From: an uncultured Clostridia bacterium
GTDB lineage: Bacteria > Bacillota > Clostridia > Oscillospirales > Ruminococcaceae
Assembly (NCBI GenBank): GCA_947630315.1
Contig: CANRHA010000016.1
Span: 1 to 14,876 of the forward strand
Reading direction: 5' to 3'
Length of the DNA stretch: 14,876 nt
In this document: one piece after another, positions 8,645 through 13,962 of the stretch
Layout: every line of letters starts with the position of its first letter
Numbering within the stretch: position 1 is the first letter of the stretch
Program-made: the position numbers and the translations under genes
The notes under the pieces: generated by a model
Database searches by the model: none
What the model saw: the letters and a program-made list of their open reading frames with translations, nothing else
Told to the model about the DNA's origin: nothing

Positions 8645-8671
8645 TATAGCACCGGCCGCCAAAAAATGCAA
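8643..8671 (-). promoter_or_regulatory. Sigma-A type promoter of the mraZ/dcw operon
   Basis: On the minus strand, TTGCAT (8666-8671, -35), a 17-bp spacer, and a perfect TATAAT (8643-8648, -10). The predicted start is about 8636, leaving a leader of roughly 50 nt before mraZ. It is the only convincing promoter seen for the whole cluster. Confidence 0.85.
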
Positions 8672-8713
8672 TAGCTTTTATGCCAAATGGGAAATGAAAA
8701 AAGAGAGAAGTTT

Positions 8714-8731
8714 TCAACAATATTTTGTTGA
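8714..8731. promoter_or_regulatory. AT-rich perfect inverted repeat upstream of the mraZ promoter
   Basis: TCAACAA and TTGTTGA form a perfect 7-bp inverted repeat around TATT, centred about 50 bp upstream of the mraZ -35. There is no T tract, so it is more like a protein-binding site than a terminator. Function unknown. Confidence 0.4.
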
Positions 8732-8753
8732 TATTGCACAGAACGCAGGAATA

Positions 8754-8772
8754 CGCCGCTCTCGTTGCGGCG
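8754..8772. repeat. GC hairpin upstream of mraZ
   Basis: CGCCGC and GCGGCG pair across a 7-nt loop. No T run follows on either strand. It may be part of a transcript end together with the hairpin at 8801-8828, or a repeat remnant. Confidence 0.35.
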
Positions 8773-8800
8773 CTTCAGAGCGTCAAAAGAGTAAATCGAC

Positions 8801-8828
8801 AAAAAAGAAAGCCGCCCCAAATAGCGGC
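8801..8828 (-). terminator. Terminator-like hairpin facing the dcw operon
   Basis: In the minus sense GCCGC and GCGGC (5-bp stem, 8-nt loop) are followed by TTTCTTTTTT, the form of an intrinsic terminator. It would stop leftward transcription entering the dcw promoter region. No minus-strand gene lies directly before it; the nearest is the CNNM gene ending at 9534. Confidence 0.5.
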
Positions 8829-8869
8829 GCGGGCAGGGCTGATGTGGCCGAAACGGACACATCATAGGT

Positions 8870-8897
8870 ATTAGATATTAGATATTAGATGTTAGAG
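8870..8897. repeat. Heptamer array, ATTAGAT type (4 units)
   Basis: Three exact ATTAGAT units followed by GTTAGAG, a strict 7-bp period. Same family as the arrays at 10927, 11074, 11620, 12070, 12274, 13957, 14262 and 14628. Confidence 0.85.
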
Positions 8898-8906
8898 CTT
8901 AAAGGT

Positions 8907-8921
8907 GTCACCTTCGGTGAC
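8907..8921. repeat. Short hairpin GTCACC/GGTGAC
   Basis: A perfect 6-bp inverted repeat with a TTC loop, just after the heptamer array and before the promoter of the small gene. No T run follows. Role unknown. Confidence 0.5.
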
Positions 8922-8979
8922 GGATTTAAATTAAGCGAATAATGCGGGTGGAATGGACACTCTCATGCGGGCGGAAATG

Positions 8980-9008
8980 TTGACAAATTCCGCGGGCAGA
9001 TGTATAAT
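8980..9008 (+). promoter_or_regulatory. Perfect sigma-A consensus promoter of the 80-residue gene
   Basis: TTGACA (8980-8985), a 17-bp spacer, and TATAAT (9003-9008): an exact match to the housekeeping consensus at the ideal distance. With AGGAGGT (9028-9034) 7 nt before the ATG, it predicts strong constitutive expression of the small gene. Confidence 0.92.
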
Positions 9009-9041
9009 TTTCGTATAAAGATCCATCAGGAGGTAATAATC

Positions 9042-9284
9042 ATGGAAATCAACGATCTCAAGGACATCAAGGAAAAGGTAGAGGAAGTTGTCGAAAAAAT
9101 AAAGAACGACGACAACCTCTTGGAGCAGTTCAAGAAGGAGCCGATCAAGACCGTGGAGGAGCTTGCGGGGGTCGATCTGCCCGACGACAAGCTTGAAAAG
9201 GTCGTGGAGCTCGTTAAGCAGAGAGTCGACGCCGGCAAGGGCGGCCTCGGCGAAAAGCTCAAAGGGCTGTTCGGGAAGAAGTAA
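9042..9284 (+). CDS. Small Nif11/NHLP-leader-like protein with cationic tail, function unknown
   Basis: An 80-residue protein with no recognised enzymatic motif. ATG 9042 was chosen over an in-frame ATG at 9000 because the exact AGGAGGT lies 7 nt upstream and the far ATG overlaps the -10. Residues 1-62 are highly charged and helical, with the pattern DNLLEQFKKEP (24-34), then ELAGVDLPDDKLEKVVELV (40-58). This resembles the leader part of Nif11/NHLP peptides (D-x-x-L-x-x-F-x-x-x-P, then G-hydrophobic-x-P). A Gly-Gly at 67-68 is followed by LGEKLKGLFGKK, short and cationic. From memory, similar small proteins of unknown role are common in gut Clostridia. No peptidase-transporter or modifying enzyme is beside it, so a secreted-peptide role is only a hypothesis; an abundant cytosolic or membrane-associated protein is equally possible. 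Strong promoter and downstream hairpins make it a single-gene unit. Confidence 0.88.
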   Translation: MEINDLKDIKEKVEEVVEKIKNDDNLLEQFKKEPIKTVEELAGVDLPDDKLEKVVELVKQRVDAGKGGLGEKLKGLFGKK

Positions 9285-9307
9285 AGAGCTGCGGAGGAAC
9301 GGCGGGA

Positions 9308-9370
9308 GGGTTGCCCTGCTGTTGAAATGGGTTGCCCTGCTGCTTAAACGCGTTACGCCGCCGGTTAAAA
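9308..9370. repeat. Three degenerate 21-bp tandem units
   Basis: GGGTTGCCCTGCTGTTGAAA at 9308 recurs at 9329 with two changes in the shared part; a third unit from 9350 matches at about 14 of 21 positions. The array lies just after the small gene and runs into the palindrome at 9368. No coding sense is likely. Confidence 0.7.
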
Positions 9371-9413
9371 AGGTATTCGTAAATTTTCTTGCGGAAATTT
9401 GCGAATACCTTTT
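9368..9413 (+). terminator. Large palindrome acting as probable terminator of the small gene (repeat module B, symmetric form)
   Basis: AAAAGGTATTCG (9368-9379) and CGAATACCTTTT (9402-9413) pair perfectly over 12 bp. A T/G position and a further 6 bp (AAATTT/AAATTT) continue the stem to an 8-nt loop. It has the A-stem-T form of a bidirectional terminator and follows the small gene. The arms match the CGAATACCTTTT end of the dispersed repeats at 11341-12021 and 14231-14487, so a mobile-type repeat may have become the terminator here. Confidence 0.8.
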
Positions 9414-9500
9414 ATATTTAGGTGACGGCGCCCCACTCTGTTTCACATTTCCGGAAAAGGGCTATTCCGTCCTCCCCCCCTCCGTTCCCTCCATGCAAAC

Positions 9501-9535
9501 CCCCGGCCATGCGTTCGCACAGCCGGGGATCTTTT
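9501..9535 (+). terminator. Bipartite hairpin between the small gene and the CNNM gene
   Basis: CCCCGGC/GCCGGGG (7 bp) closes a symmetric 2x2 internal loop and a TGCG/CGCA inner stem with a TT loop. The plus-strand exit is ATCTTTT, terminator-like. On the minus strand the same hairpin begins 5 nt after the CNNM stop codon, but its exit is only GTTTG. It probably separates two convergent genes. Confidence 0.7.
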
Positions 9536-10802
9536 AATCTTCTTCTTTGCCGTCTTCCTCCTCCGAGGTCTCCTCGGGGGCGACGGTTATTTTTACTTTC
9601 TGGATTCGCTGCTCGTCCACCGAGAGCACCTTGAAGTGAAACCGCCCGCAGTCGACTTCTTCGTCAGGCTCGGGTATTCTGTCGAGATTTTCCATAACGA
9701 GGCCGCCTATTGAGTTGCAGTCGGTCTCGATCACGTCGGGGTCAAGCCCGATATTGTCGAGAAAATCCCTCACCGAGAGGTCCGCCGAGACCTCGTATTC
9801 ATCTTCGCCGAGCTTTACAAACGAGGTGTCTTCCTCGTCGGTCTCGTCGTAGATCTCGCCGACAAGCTCCTCGATTATATCCTCCATCGTGACGATCCCC
9901 TGCGTGCCGCCGTACTGATCGACGACCACGGCCATGTGAGTTTTAGCCCTCTGCATCTGCTGCATTATATCCGAGATCGGCGTGAGCTCGAATATGTAGA
10001 GCGGCTTCTGGATTATCTCGCGTATATCTCTGCGGCCGTTGAGGTACATATCAAAGAAATTTTTTTCGTGGATTATTCCAACGATCGAGTCTATGGTCTT
10101 CTCATAAACAGGCAGGCGGGAGTAATGCGATGTTATAAATGCGTCCTTGATCTCCTCGGGGCTTTGATCTATCTCCACCGCCGAGATGTTCACCCTCGGG
10201 ATAAGTATCTCGCTGATCGTTATATCAGAAAACTCGAGCGCCGATTTTACAAGGTCGCTTTCGTTTTCATCAAGAACGCCCTCGTCCTCAATTTCATCTA
10301 TAATGTATTTGAGTTCTTCTTCGGTCATGGTCGGGCTGTCGTTTTTGCCTCCGCAGAGCTTTATGACGATATTTTTAAGCCCGGTGAGTATCCAGACGAG
10401 CGGCGTGAGGATCACCAAAAGCCCGTAGAGCGGATAGGCTATCGCCATTGAAACGCTTTCGGAGAACTCGTTGGCGATATTTTTCGGGATTATCTCGCCG
10501 AAAATAATTACCAAAACGGTCATGACCGCCGTCGACGCCGGCACATATTTTGCGCCGAGCCGAGAAGCTATCATAACGGTAGCCACGGTAGTTGACGCGA
10601 GGTTTACAACGTTATTGCCGATCAAGATTGTTGTGAGTGTTTTATCAAAGTTATCCGTGAGTTTAATAGCCATTTTCGCCCGCTTTTTCCCGTCATCGGC
10701 GTAGCTTCTGAGGCGCACCTTATTGACCGATGAGAGCGCCGTTTCCGATGCCGAAAACAATGCGGACAGTACCAGAAGTATGACTATTATGAAAACGTCC
10801 AT
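9534..10802 (-). CDS. CNNM/CorC (HlyC/CorC family) membrane protein, probable divalent-cation transporter or regulator
   Basis: A 422-residue integral membrane protein of the CNNM/CorC family, whose members such as B. subtilis MpfA/YhdP are linked to Mg2+ efflux. Domain order: a DUF21 (CNNM) membrane domain (about 1-150) with SALFSASETAL (13-23), IGNNVVN (61-67) and FGEIIPK (101-107); a CBS pair (about 197-317) with YSRLPVY (228-233) and DQYGGTQGIVTMEDIIEELVGEI (295-317); a CorC_HlyC domain (about 327-408); and an acidic tail of about 12 residues. CBS pairs in this family bind ATP-Mg2+. ATG 10800-10802 gives the usual N-terminus, but no good Shine-Dalgarno is seen: the nearest AAAGG is about 15 nt upstream. 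Monocistronic, with its own promoter and a palindrome at the predicted start of transcription. The transported ion is inference from the family. Confidence 0.95.
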   Translation of the reverse strand: MDVFIIVILLVLSALFSASETALSSVNKVRLRSYADDGKKRAKMAIKLTDNFDKTLTTILIGNNVVNLASTTVATVMIASRLGAKYVPASTAVMTVLVIIFGEIIPKNIANEFSESVSMAIAYPLYGLLVILTPLVWILTGLKNIVIKLCGGKNDSPTMTEEELKYIIDEIEDEGVLDENESDLVKSALEFSDITISEILIPRVNISAVEIDQSPEEIKDAFITSHYSRLPVYEKTIDSIVGIIHEKNFFDMYLNGRRDIREIIQKPLYIFELTPISDIMQQMQRAKTHMAVVVDQYGGTQGIVTMEDIIEELVGEIYDETDEEDTSFVKLGEDEYEVSADLSVRDFLDNIGLDPDVIETDCNSIGGLVMENLDRIPEPDEEVDCGRFHFKVLSVDEQRIQKVKITVAPEETSEEEDGKEED

Positions 10803-10820
10803 AAAAAGAATATCAAACCT

Positions 10821-10846
10821 TTCCGTGTATATAGTAATACACGGAA
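10821..10846 (-). promoter_or_regulatory. Perfect 10-bp inverted repeat in the CNNM leader
   Basis: TTCCGTGTAT and ATACACGGAA form a perfect 10-bp inverted repeat around 6 nt. It begins 3 bp downstream of the -10, thus over the expected transcription start. It may be a repressor operator (the GTGTA-N8-TACAC core recalls GntR-type sites) or a 5' stem-loop in the mRNA. Confidence 0.6.
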
Positions 10847-10849
10847 TGT

Positions 10850-10879
10850 ATTATAACATATAAAAGGTTGAATTGTCAA
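10850..10879 (-). promoter_or_regulatory. Promoter of the CNNM gene
   Basis: On the minus strand TTGACA (10874-10879), an 18-bp spacer, and TATAAT (10850-10855) with an upstream TG giving an extended -10 (TGTTATAAT). Both hexamers match consensus. Confidence 0.88.
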
Positions 10880-10889
10880 GGAAATTTTA

Positions 10890-11110
10890 AGGGGCGGATG
10901 CGGCCGGGGCCACATAGAAGGGAGGTATTAGATTGTAGATGTTAGAAAAGCTTTTTACCGGGCTTGCAGGAAGATCAGGGCGAGCGGACGGGCAGGAGGT
11001 TTCTGCTAACGTTGCCGGTGCCGTCTGCGCATATCGCAAGTATACTGCTAATCGCTAACCTTGTACTCCCGGGTCTGATTTCTGACTTCTGACCTTTGCT
11101 CTCTGCCGAC
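10890..11110. repeat. Non-coding stretch with two heptamer arrays
   Basis: No credible gene. Contains ATTAGAT-TGTAGAT-GTTAGAA at 10927-10947 (three 7-bp units) and a TCTGACT-type array at 11074-11108 (five units, the later ones degenerate). The rest shows nothing I can assign. Confidence 0.7.
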
Positions 11111-11204
11111 ACCCCGGGCGAAGCCCGCCCCGCGCTTAAGCGCGGGGCCAGCGCGCCGCAGGCGCGCTGCGGCGGTCTCCGGCCGCCGGGGCTTCGCCCG
11201 GGGT
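11111..11204. repeat. Cloverleaf-like palindromic element, complete copy
   Basis: A 94-bp element that can fold completely. Outer stem: 11111-11126 with 11189-11204, perfect over 16 bp (CCCCGGGCGAAGCCC and its complement). Three hairpins fill the interior with no unpaired junction base: 11127-11148 (9 bp, TTAA loop), 11149-11169 (9 bp, GCA loop) and 11170-11188 (6 bp, 7-nt loop). A further small hairpin, TCTGC/GCAGA, follows at 11206-11218. It has no tRNA features. A second copy in the opposite orientation starts at 14810. Seen directly; mobility or function is inference. Confidence 0.85.
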
Positions 11205-11298
11205 CTCTGCTGCGCAGAAAGGTAACGGCCTCCGCTATGCAGCACCATGTTCTTTCTGCTTATTACCGGTCTGCGCTGAAAACTATAGTAACGCAGCG

Positions 11299-11483
11299 CC
11301 CCTCCCCTCGAGGGGAGGGGTAGGGGGTGGGGTGATTCAAATAGTATGAGAAAATTTCCGCAAGGAAATTTGCGAATACCTTTTTTACAGTGTGTGGACG
11401 TACTTTGAATTGCTTTATTATCCAAGGCGCACAATGGTGCTGGATCATTTAAGATAGTATGAGCGAAGCGAATACCTTTTTAT
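11299..11483 (+). repeat. Composite repeat unit R1 (modules P-B-linker-B)
   Basis: Order: module P, a hairpin of CCCCTCCCC and GGGGAGGGG around TCGA (11299-11320); a G-rich spacer; module B long form, ATAGTATGAG, hairpin core (AAATTTCC/GGAAATTT), then CGAATACCTTTTT (11341-11386); a linker of about 70 bp containing TGAATTGCTTTATTAT; and module B short form with the GCGAAGC core (11455-11482). R2 (11722-11901) has the same order and strand; R3 (14346-14525) is the reverse complement. Open frames here (peptides such as PSPRGEG) are repeat artefacts. Confidence 0.85.
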
Positions 11484-11585
11484 AACCGGGTAGCGGTGAT
11501 GCACTTTGTCACTATTGCTCACAGTAAGGCGCTCTATCTTCTATTCATCTATCTTCTACCTTCTAAAAAGGTAGGCGCGGGCGGC
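11467..11585 (+). repeat. 119-bp direct repeat, copy 1
   Basis: Runs from AGCGAATACCTTTTT through TAACCGGGTAGCGGTGATG and a TTCTATC-type heptamer stretch to GGTAGGCGCGGGC. It is nearly identical to 12121-12240, with about five substitutions and one inserted A, 654 bp away in the same orientation. A weaker relative of the GTAGCG-to-GTCACT part occurs near 12034, and inverted relatives near 14198-14230. Confidence 0.85.
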
Positions 11586-11619
11586 TGCAATTTGTAACGC
11601 GCGTTCCTCAAAAGAGCTT

Positions 11620-11654
11620 TTCTGATTTCTGACCTCTGACTTCTGTCTTCTTTT
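11620..11654. repeat. Heptamer array, TTCTGAC type (5 units)
   Basis: Units TTCTGAT, TTCTGAC, CTCTGAC, TTCTGTC, TTCTTTT at an exact 7-bp period. Confidence 0.85.
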
Positions 11655-11672
11655 CGGTGCCGCCCGCGCCGG

Positions 11673-11759
11673 ATCACCCCTCCCCTCTCGGCCTACGCAA
11701 AAGGTCACAGCATAGCAGAACCCCCTCCCCTCGAGGGGAGGGGTTGGGGGTAGGGTGAT
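11673..11759 (+). repeat. Branched element Q, left copy
   Basis: ATCACCC (11673-11679) pairs with GGGTGAT (11753-11759) and encloses the module P hairpin of R2. The element at 14678-14759 is its inverted relative; there the outer pair is GTCACCC/GGGTGAC, so the one changed base pair is compensated. Confidence 0.55.
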
Positions 11760-11901
11760 TCAAATAGCATGAGAAAATTTCCGCAAGGAAATTTGCGAAT
11801 ACCTTTCTATAGTGTGTGGACTCACTTTGAATTGCTTTATTATCCAAGGCGCACAATGAACCGGCTCATTTAAAATAGCATGAGCGAAGCGAATACCTTT
11901 T
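11722..11901 (+). repeat. Composite repeat unit R2 (modules P-B-linker-B)
   Basis: Same order as R1: P hairpin (11722-11743, TCGA loop), B long form with ATAGCATGAG and the AAATTTCC core (11764-11808), linker with TGAATTGCTTTATTAT, then B short form (GCGAAGC core) ending in CGAATACCTTTT near 11901. B arms and linker are almost identical to R1. Confidence 0.85.
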
Positions 11902-11946
11902 ACCTCACGGGCGTGGTATATCCCTACAAGTATGTGACCAGCGTTT

Positions 11947-12021
11947 CCCCTCCCCACCGGGGAGGGGTCAGGGGGTGAGGCGATTTAAATAGCATGAGCG
12001 GCTTTGCCGCGAATACCTTTT
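11947..12021 (+). repeat. Short composite repeat (P plus B with GCGGC core)
   Basis: P hairpin with an ACC loop (11947-11967) followed by ATAGCATGAG, a GCGGC/GCCGC hairpin with a TTT loop, and CGAATACCTTTT. It is a third form of the B core; the linker and second B module are missing. Confidence 0.8.
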
Positions 12022-12069
12022 CACCCATGTGGTGTAGCGATGCTCTGTCACTCCCGCCCCAAAGGGGCG

Positions 12070-12104
12070 TTCTGTCTTCTGACCTCTGACTTCTGTTTTC
12101 TGTT
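12070..12104. repeat. Heptamer array, TTCTGAC type (5 units)
   Basis: Units TTCTGTC, TTCTGAC, CTCTGAC, TTCTGTT, TTCTGTT. It follows a weak GTAGCG-to-GTCACT relative of the 119-bp repeat. Confidence 0.85.
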
Positions 12105-12120
12105 CGAATATCATTCGCGC

Positions 12121-12240
12121 AGCGAATACCTTTTTATAACCGGGTAGCGGTGATGCACTCTGTCACTATTGCTCACAGTAAGGCGTTCTATCTTCTAATC
12201 ATCTATCTTCTACCTTCTAAAAAAGGTAGGCGCGGGCAGC
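12121..12240 (+). repeat. 119-bp direct repeat, copy 2
   Basis: Near-identical partner of 11467-11585. The preceding B module here is altered: ATTCGC and GCGAAT pair around GCA in place of the ATAGCATGAG arm. Confidence 0.85.
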
Positions 12241-12273
12241 GCCGGGTTGTACCGCAAGCTTCCAAAGGAGCTA

Positions 12274-12315
12274 TTCTGATTTCTGACTTCTGACTTCTGT
12301 CTTCTGTCATCTGCC
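12274..12315. repeat. Heptamer array, TTCTGAC type (6 units)
   Basis: Units TTCTGAT, TTCTGAC twice, TTCTGTC twice, ATCTGCC; the longest regular array in the window. Confidence 0.88.
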
Positions 12316-12372
12316 AGCGCCCCCAAAAGCTCTCCCGCGTCGCCTTTCCACGATTCGTAGACCCGCTTTCCC

Positions 12373-12401
12373 TTGACTTTTTCCCCGTGCTGCTCTAAGA
12401 T
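12373..12401 (+). promoter_or_regulatory. Promoter of the XRE-regulator cassette
   Basis: TTGACT (12373-12378), 17-bp spacer, TAAGAT (12396-12401). The predicted start is about 25 bp before the XRE gene's ATG. Good -35, moderate -10. Confidence 0.7.
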
Positions 12402-12430
12402 TTCATTATGACAAGGAAAGGAGCGGCAAT

Positions 12431-12997
12431 ATGGACATACAAAAATTCGGCGGGTTTGTCGCCGAGATGAGAAAAGAGCGCGGAATGACTCAGCAGGAGC
12501 TTGCAAAGCGGCTATCAGTCACAAATAAGGCGGTAAGTCGATGGGAGACCGGCAGCGGTTTTCCCGATATAAGCACCCTCGAACCTCTGGCGGACGCGCT
12601 CGGCGTAAGCGTTATTGAGCTTATTCATTCGGAGCGAATCGAGGGCGGGCTGACTGCCGAAACGGCCGAAAAGGCGCTCTCCGATACAATTGAACTTGCA
12701 AATCTGCGGCGAGACCGGCGCGAGTTCATAATCGCCGCCGTGGCGCTTTCGGTGATCGGGTTGATGGTCATAGCCCTTGCAGTGTTCGTGCCGTCCGCCC
12801 CGACGGTTTGGACGCTGCCGTTTTTGTTCTGCACCGTCTCCGGCCTCGGCTGCCTTTATTATGCCTTGCGCAAACGCAAAAGAGGGCTGCCGTCGGCGCT
12901 GTGGTTTGCCGCTGCGGGGGTTTTGCTTTTTGTGCCGATCGCCCAGATCGTGATACTTATCTGCCTTATTCTTTATTTTAATAGAATGATTTTTTAG
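12431..12997 (+). CDS. XRE-family regulator with three C-terminal membrane segments
   Basis: A 188-residue protein. Residues 6-66 are an XRE/Cro-C1 helix-turn-helix domain: FVAEMRKERGMTQQELAKRL (9-28), then the recognition region VTNKAVSRWETG (30-41) and FPDISTLEPLADALGVSVIEL. After a charged linker come three hydrophobic segments: about 98-120, 126-146 and 153-184. ATG 12431 has AAAGGAG 8 nt upstream. This XRE-plus-membrane layout is frequent in Clostridia and is often read as a membrane-tethered repressor; the signal is unknown. The next gene starts 18 bp after the stop, so the protein likely shares an operon with the two exported proteins that follow and may regulate its own promoter, which is inference. 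No terminator is seen before the next gene. Confidence 0.92.
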   Translation: MDIQKFGGFVAEMRKERGMTQQELAKRLSVTNKAVSRWETGSGFPDISTLEPLADALGVSVIELIHSERIEGGLTAETAEKALSDTIELANLRRDRREFIIAAVALSVIGLMVIALAVFVPSAPTVWTLPFLFCTVSGLGCLYYALRKRKRGLPSALWFAAAGVLLFVPIAQIVILICLILYFNRMIF

Positions 12998-13015
12998 ATT
13001 CGGGAGGCTTTGAAG

Positions 13016-13420
13016 ATGAACGGAATAAGGACGGTCGGCGCCTTTCTGCTTCTGCTGCTGTTGCTGTTTTCCATAGCCGCAGCAGCCGTTTCTCTTACCC
13101 CAAGGGCGCGTGTGACGCTGTTTCTGATATTCAACGGCGATAGGCTTGAACGCGCGCTGACCCTCGGCGAGGGCATACCGATAATACCCGGCGTGAACGA
13201 CATGAACTTTTGGAACGGCGGCATGGCTGAGTTTGTTTTGTTTAAACACCGGAACATTTACTGCGGCTGTTATTATTCAAAGCGGCCTCGCGCTTTTCAG
13301 GGAATAGACGCTGAGTTCACCCAAATCGACGAAAATTCATGGAGATGGCAGGCGGACGGCCACAGTGGGGAGACGTCGCTGATCGGCAATAATTGGTACT
13401 TTTTCAGGGCGGTTTGCTGA
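13016..13420 (+). CDS. Small membrane-anchored or exported protein, unknown function
   Basis: A 134-residue protein. The ATG at 13016 was chosen because GGGAGG lies 8 nt upstream; an in-frame TTG at 13010 is less well placed. Residues 7-27 are a very hydrophobic leucine/alanine stretch, either a signal anchor or a signal peptide. The rest is predicted outside the cell: FNGDRLERAL, MNFWNGGMAEFVLF, CGCYYSKRPRAFQG, WRWQADGHSGETSLIGNNWYFF. From memory, the pattern (W-x-G, then C/G-x-YYS, then a W-rich end, then NxWYFF) recalls a family of small exported Clostridia proteins of unknown function. Three cysteines (83, 85, 134) could form a disulfide. No lipobox. It is cotranscribed with the XRE gene by spacing and followed 59 bp later by a lipoprotein gene. 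Confidence 0.82.
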   Translation: MNGIRTVGAFLLLLLLLFSIAAAAVSLTPRARVTLFLIFNGDRLERALTLGEGIPIIPGVNDMNFWNGGMAEFVLFKHRNIYCGCYYSKRPRAFQGIDAEFTQIDENSWRWQADGHSGETSLIGNNWYFFRAVC

Positions 13421-13479
13421 TTTTTTGAGAAAAAGATGATCTAAAAATAAATCAATAAATAAATCGGGGAGGAATTTGC

Positions 13480-13962
13480 ATGAGGTTTATGAAAATATTT
13501 GCCGCGCTGACGGTCATGATCACCCTGCTTACGTCATGTACGCAGACGGGCGGGATCAAGAATATCTTCGGCGTCGACGTAAGCGACGCGGAGATAATAA
13601 CCGATACCGACAGTCACGGCTGGCTCGGCGACGGCGAAAGGTTTATAGAACTGCGGATCACCGACGAATCAACAAAAAAGAAAATTTCCGAGACGTGGAA
13701 CGACCTCTCGGGAAGCGATTGGATAGCCGCGATAATCTGGGGCGTCGACTACGAAAAAGACGACGAGAATTATCATGTCGGGCCGTTTGTTTTGTCGGAG
13801 ATCCCGAGCGTCGCCCACGGCCGGTATTGCTTTGAGAACCGCGGAGACGGCGAGATAGGCGGCAGCGCGGAGGACCTTGTTTCGTCGCCCCCGCGCAACT
13901 TTACCGCCGCGATCTACGACGAGGACAAGGACACGGTTTATTACATTGAAATGGACAGTTAG
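13480..13962 (+). CDS. Lipoprotein of unknown function
   Basis: A 160-residue predicted lipoprotein. The signal sequence (MRFMKIFAALTVMITLLTSC) has the lipobox LTSC at residues 17-20, so it should be lipidated on C20 and anchored outside the membrane. The mature part is acidic: TDTDSHGWLGDGERFIELRI (42-61), WIAAIIWGVDYEK, HVGPFVLSEIP, GRYCFENRGDG, FTAAIYDEDKDTVYYIEMD at the end. From memory this resembles a widespread Firmicutes family whose members share D-x-HGGFxGDG and (F)x(V/I)AIYDTDxxxLYYxExD; its role is not known to me. ATG 13480 has GGGGAGG 7 nt upstream. Its stop codon is already part of a 7-bp repeat array. Probably the last gene of the XRE cassette. Confidence 0.9.
   Translation: MRFMKIFAALTVMITLLTSCTQTGGIKNIFGVDVSDAEIITDTDSHGWLGDGERFIELRITDESTKKKISETWNDLSGSDWIAAIIWGVDYEKDDENYHVGPFVLSEIPSVAHGRYCFENRGDGEIGGSAEDLVSSPPRNFTAAIYDEDKDTVYYIEMDS

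Noticed and set aside
8644..8865. 73-codon minus-strand frame upstream of mraZ
   Set aside because: It overlaps the mraZ promoter and two hairpins, and no protein family is recognisable.
9000..9041. Earlier ATG for the small 80-residue gene
   Set aside because: It lies just before and in frame through the -10 hexamer; the real ribosome binding site serves ATG 9042.
9163..9537. Plus-strand frame with heptad-like VALLLKW peptides
   Set aside because: It overlaps the small gene in another frame and the heptads come from the 21-bp tandem DNA repeat.
11111..11204. Cloverleaf as a tRNA or tRNA-like gene
   Set aside because: The outer stem is 16 bp rather than 7, there is no T-loop or anticodon-arm signature, and no unpaired junction bases.
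11048..11957. Overlapping open frames giving peptides such as PSPRGEG and KVFANFLAEIF
   Set aside because: They are translations of the P and B palindromic repeats, recur on both strands, and have no ribosome binding site or family resemblance.
11299..12315. CRISPR array
   Set aside because: Repeats are palindromic, of mixed type and irregular spacing, with no uniform spacers and no cas genes.
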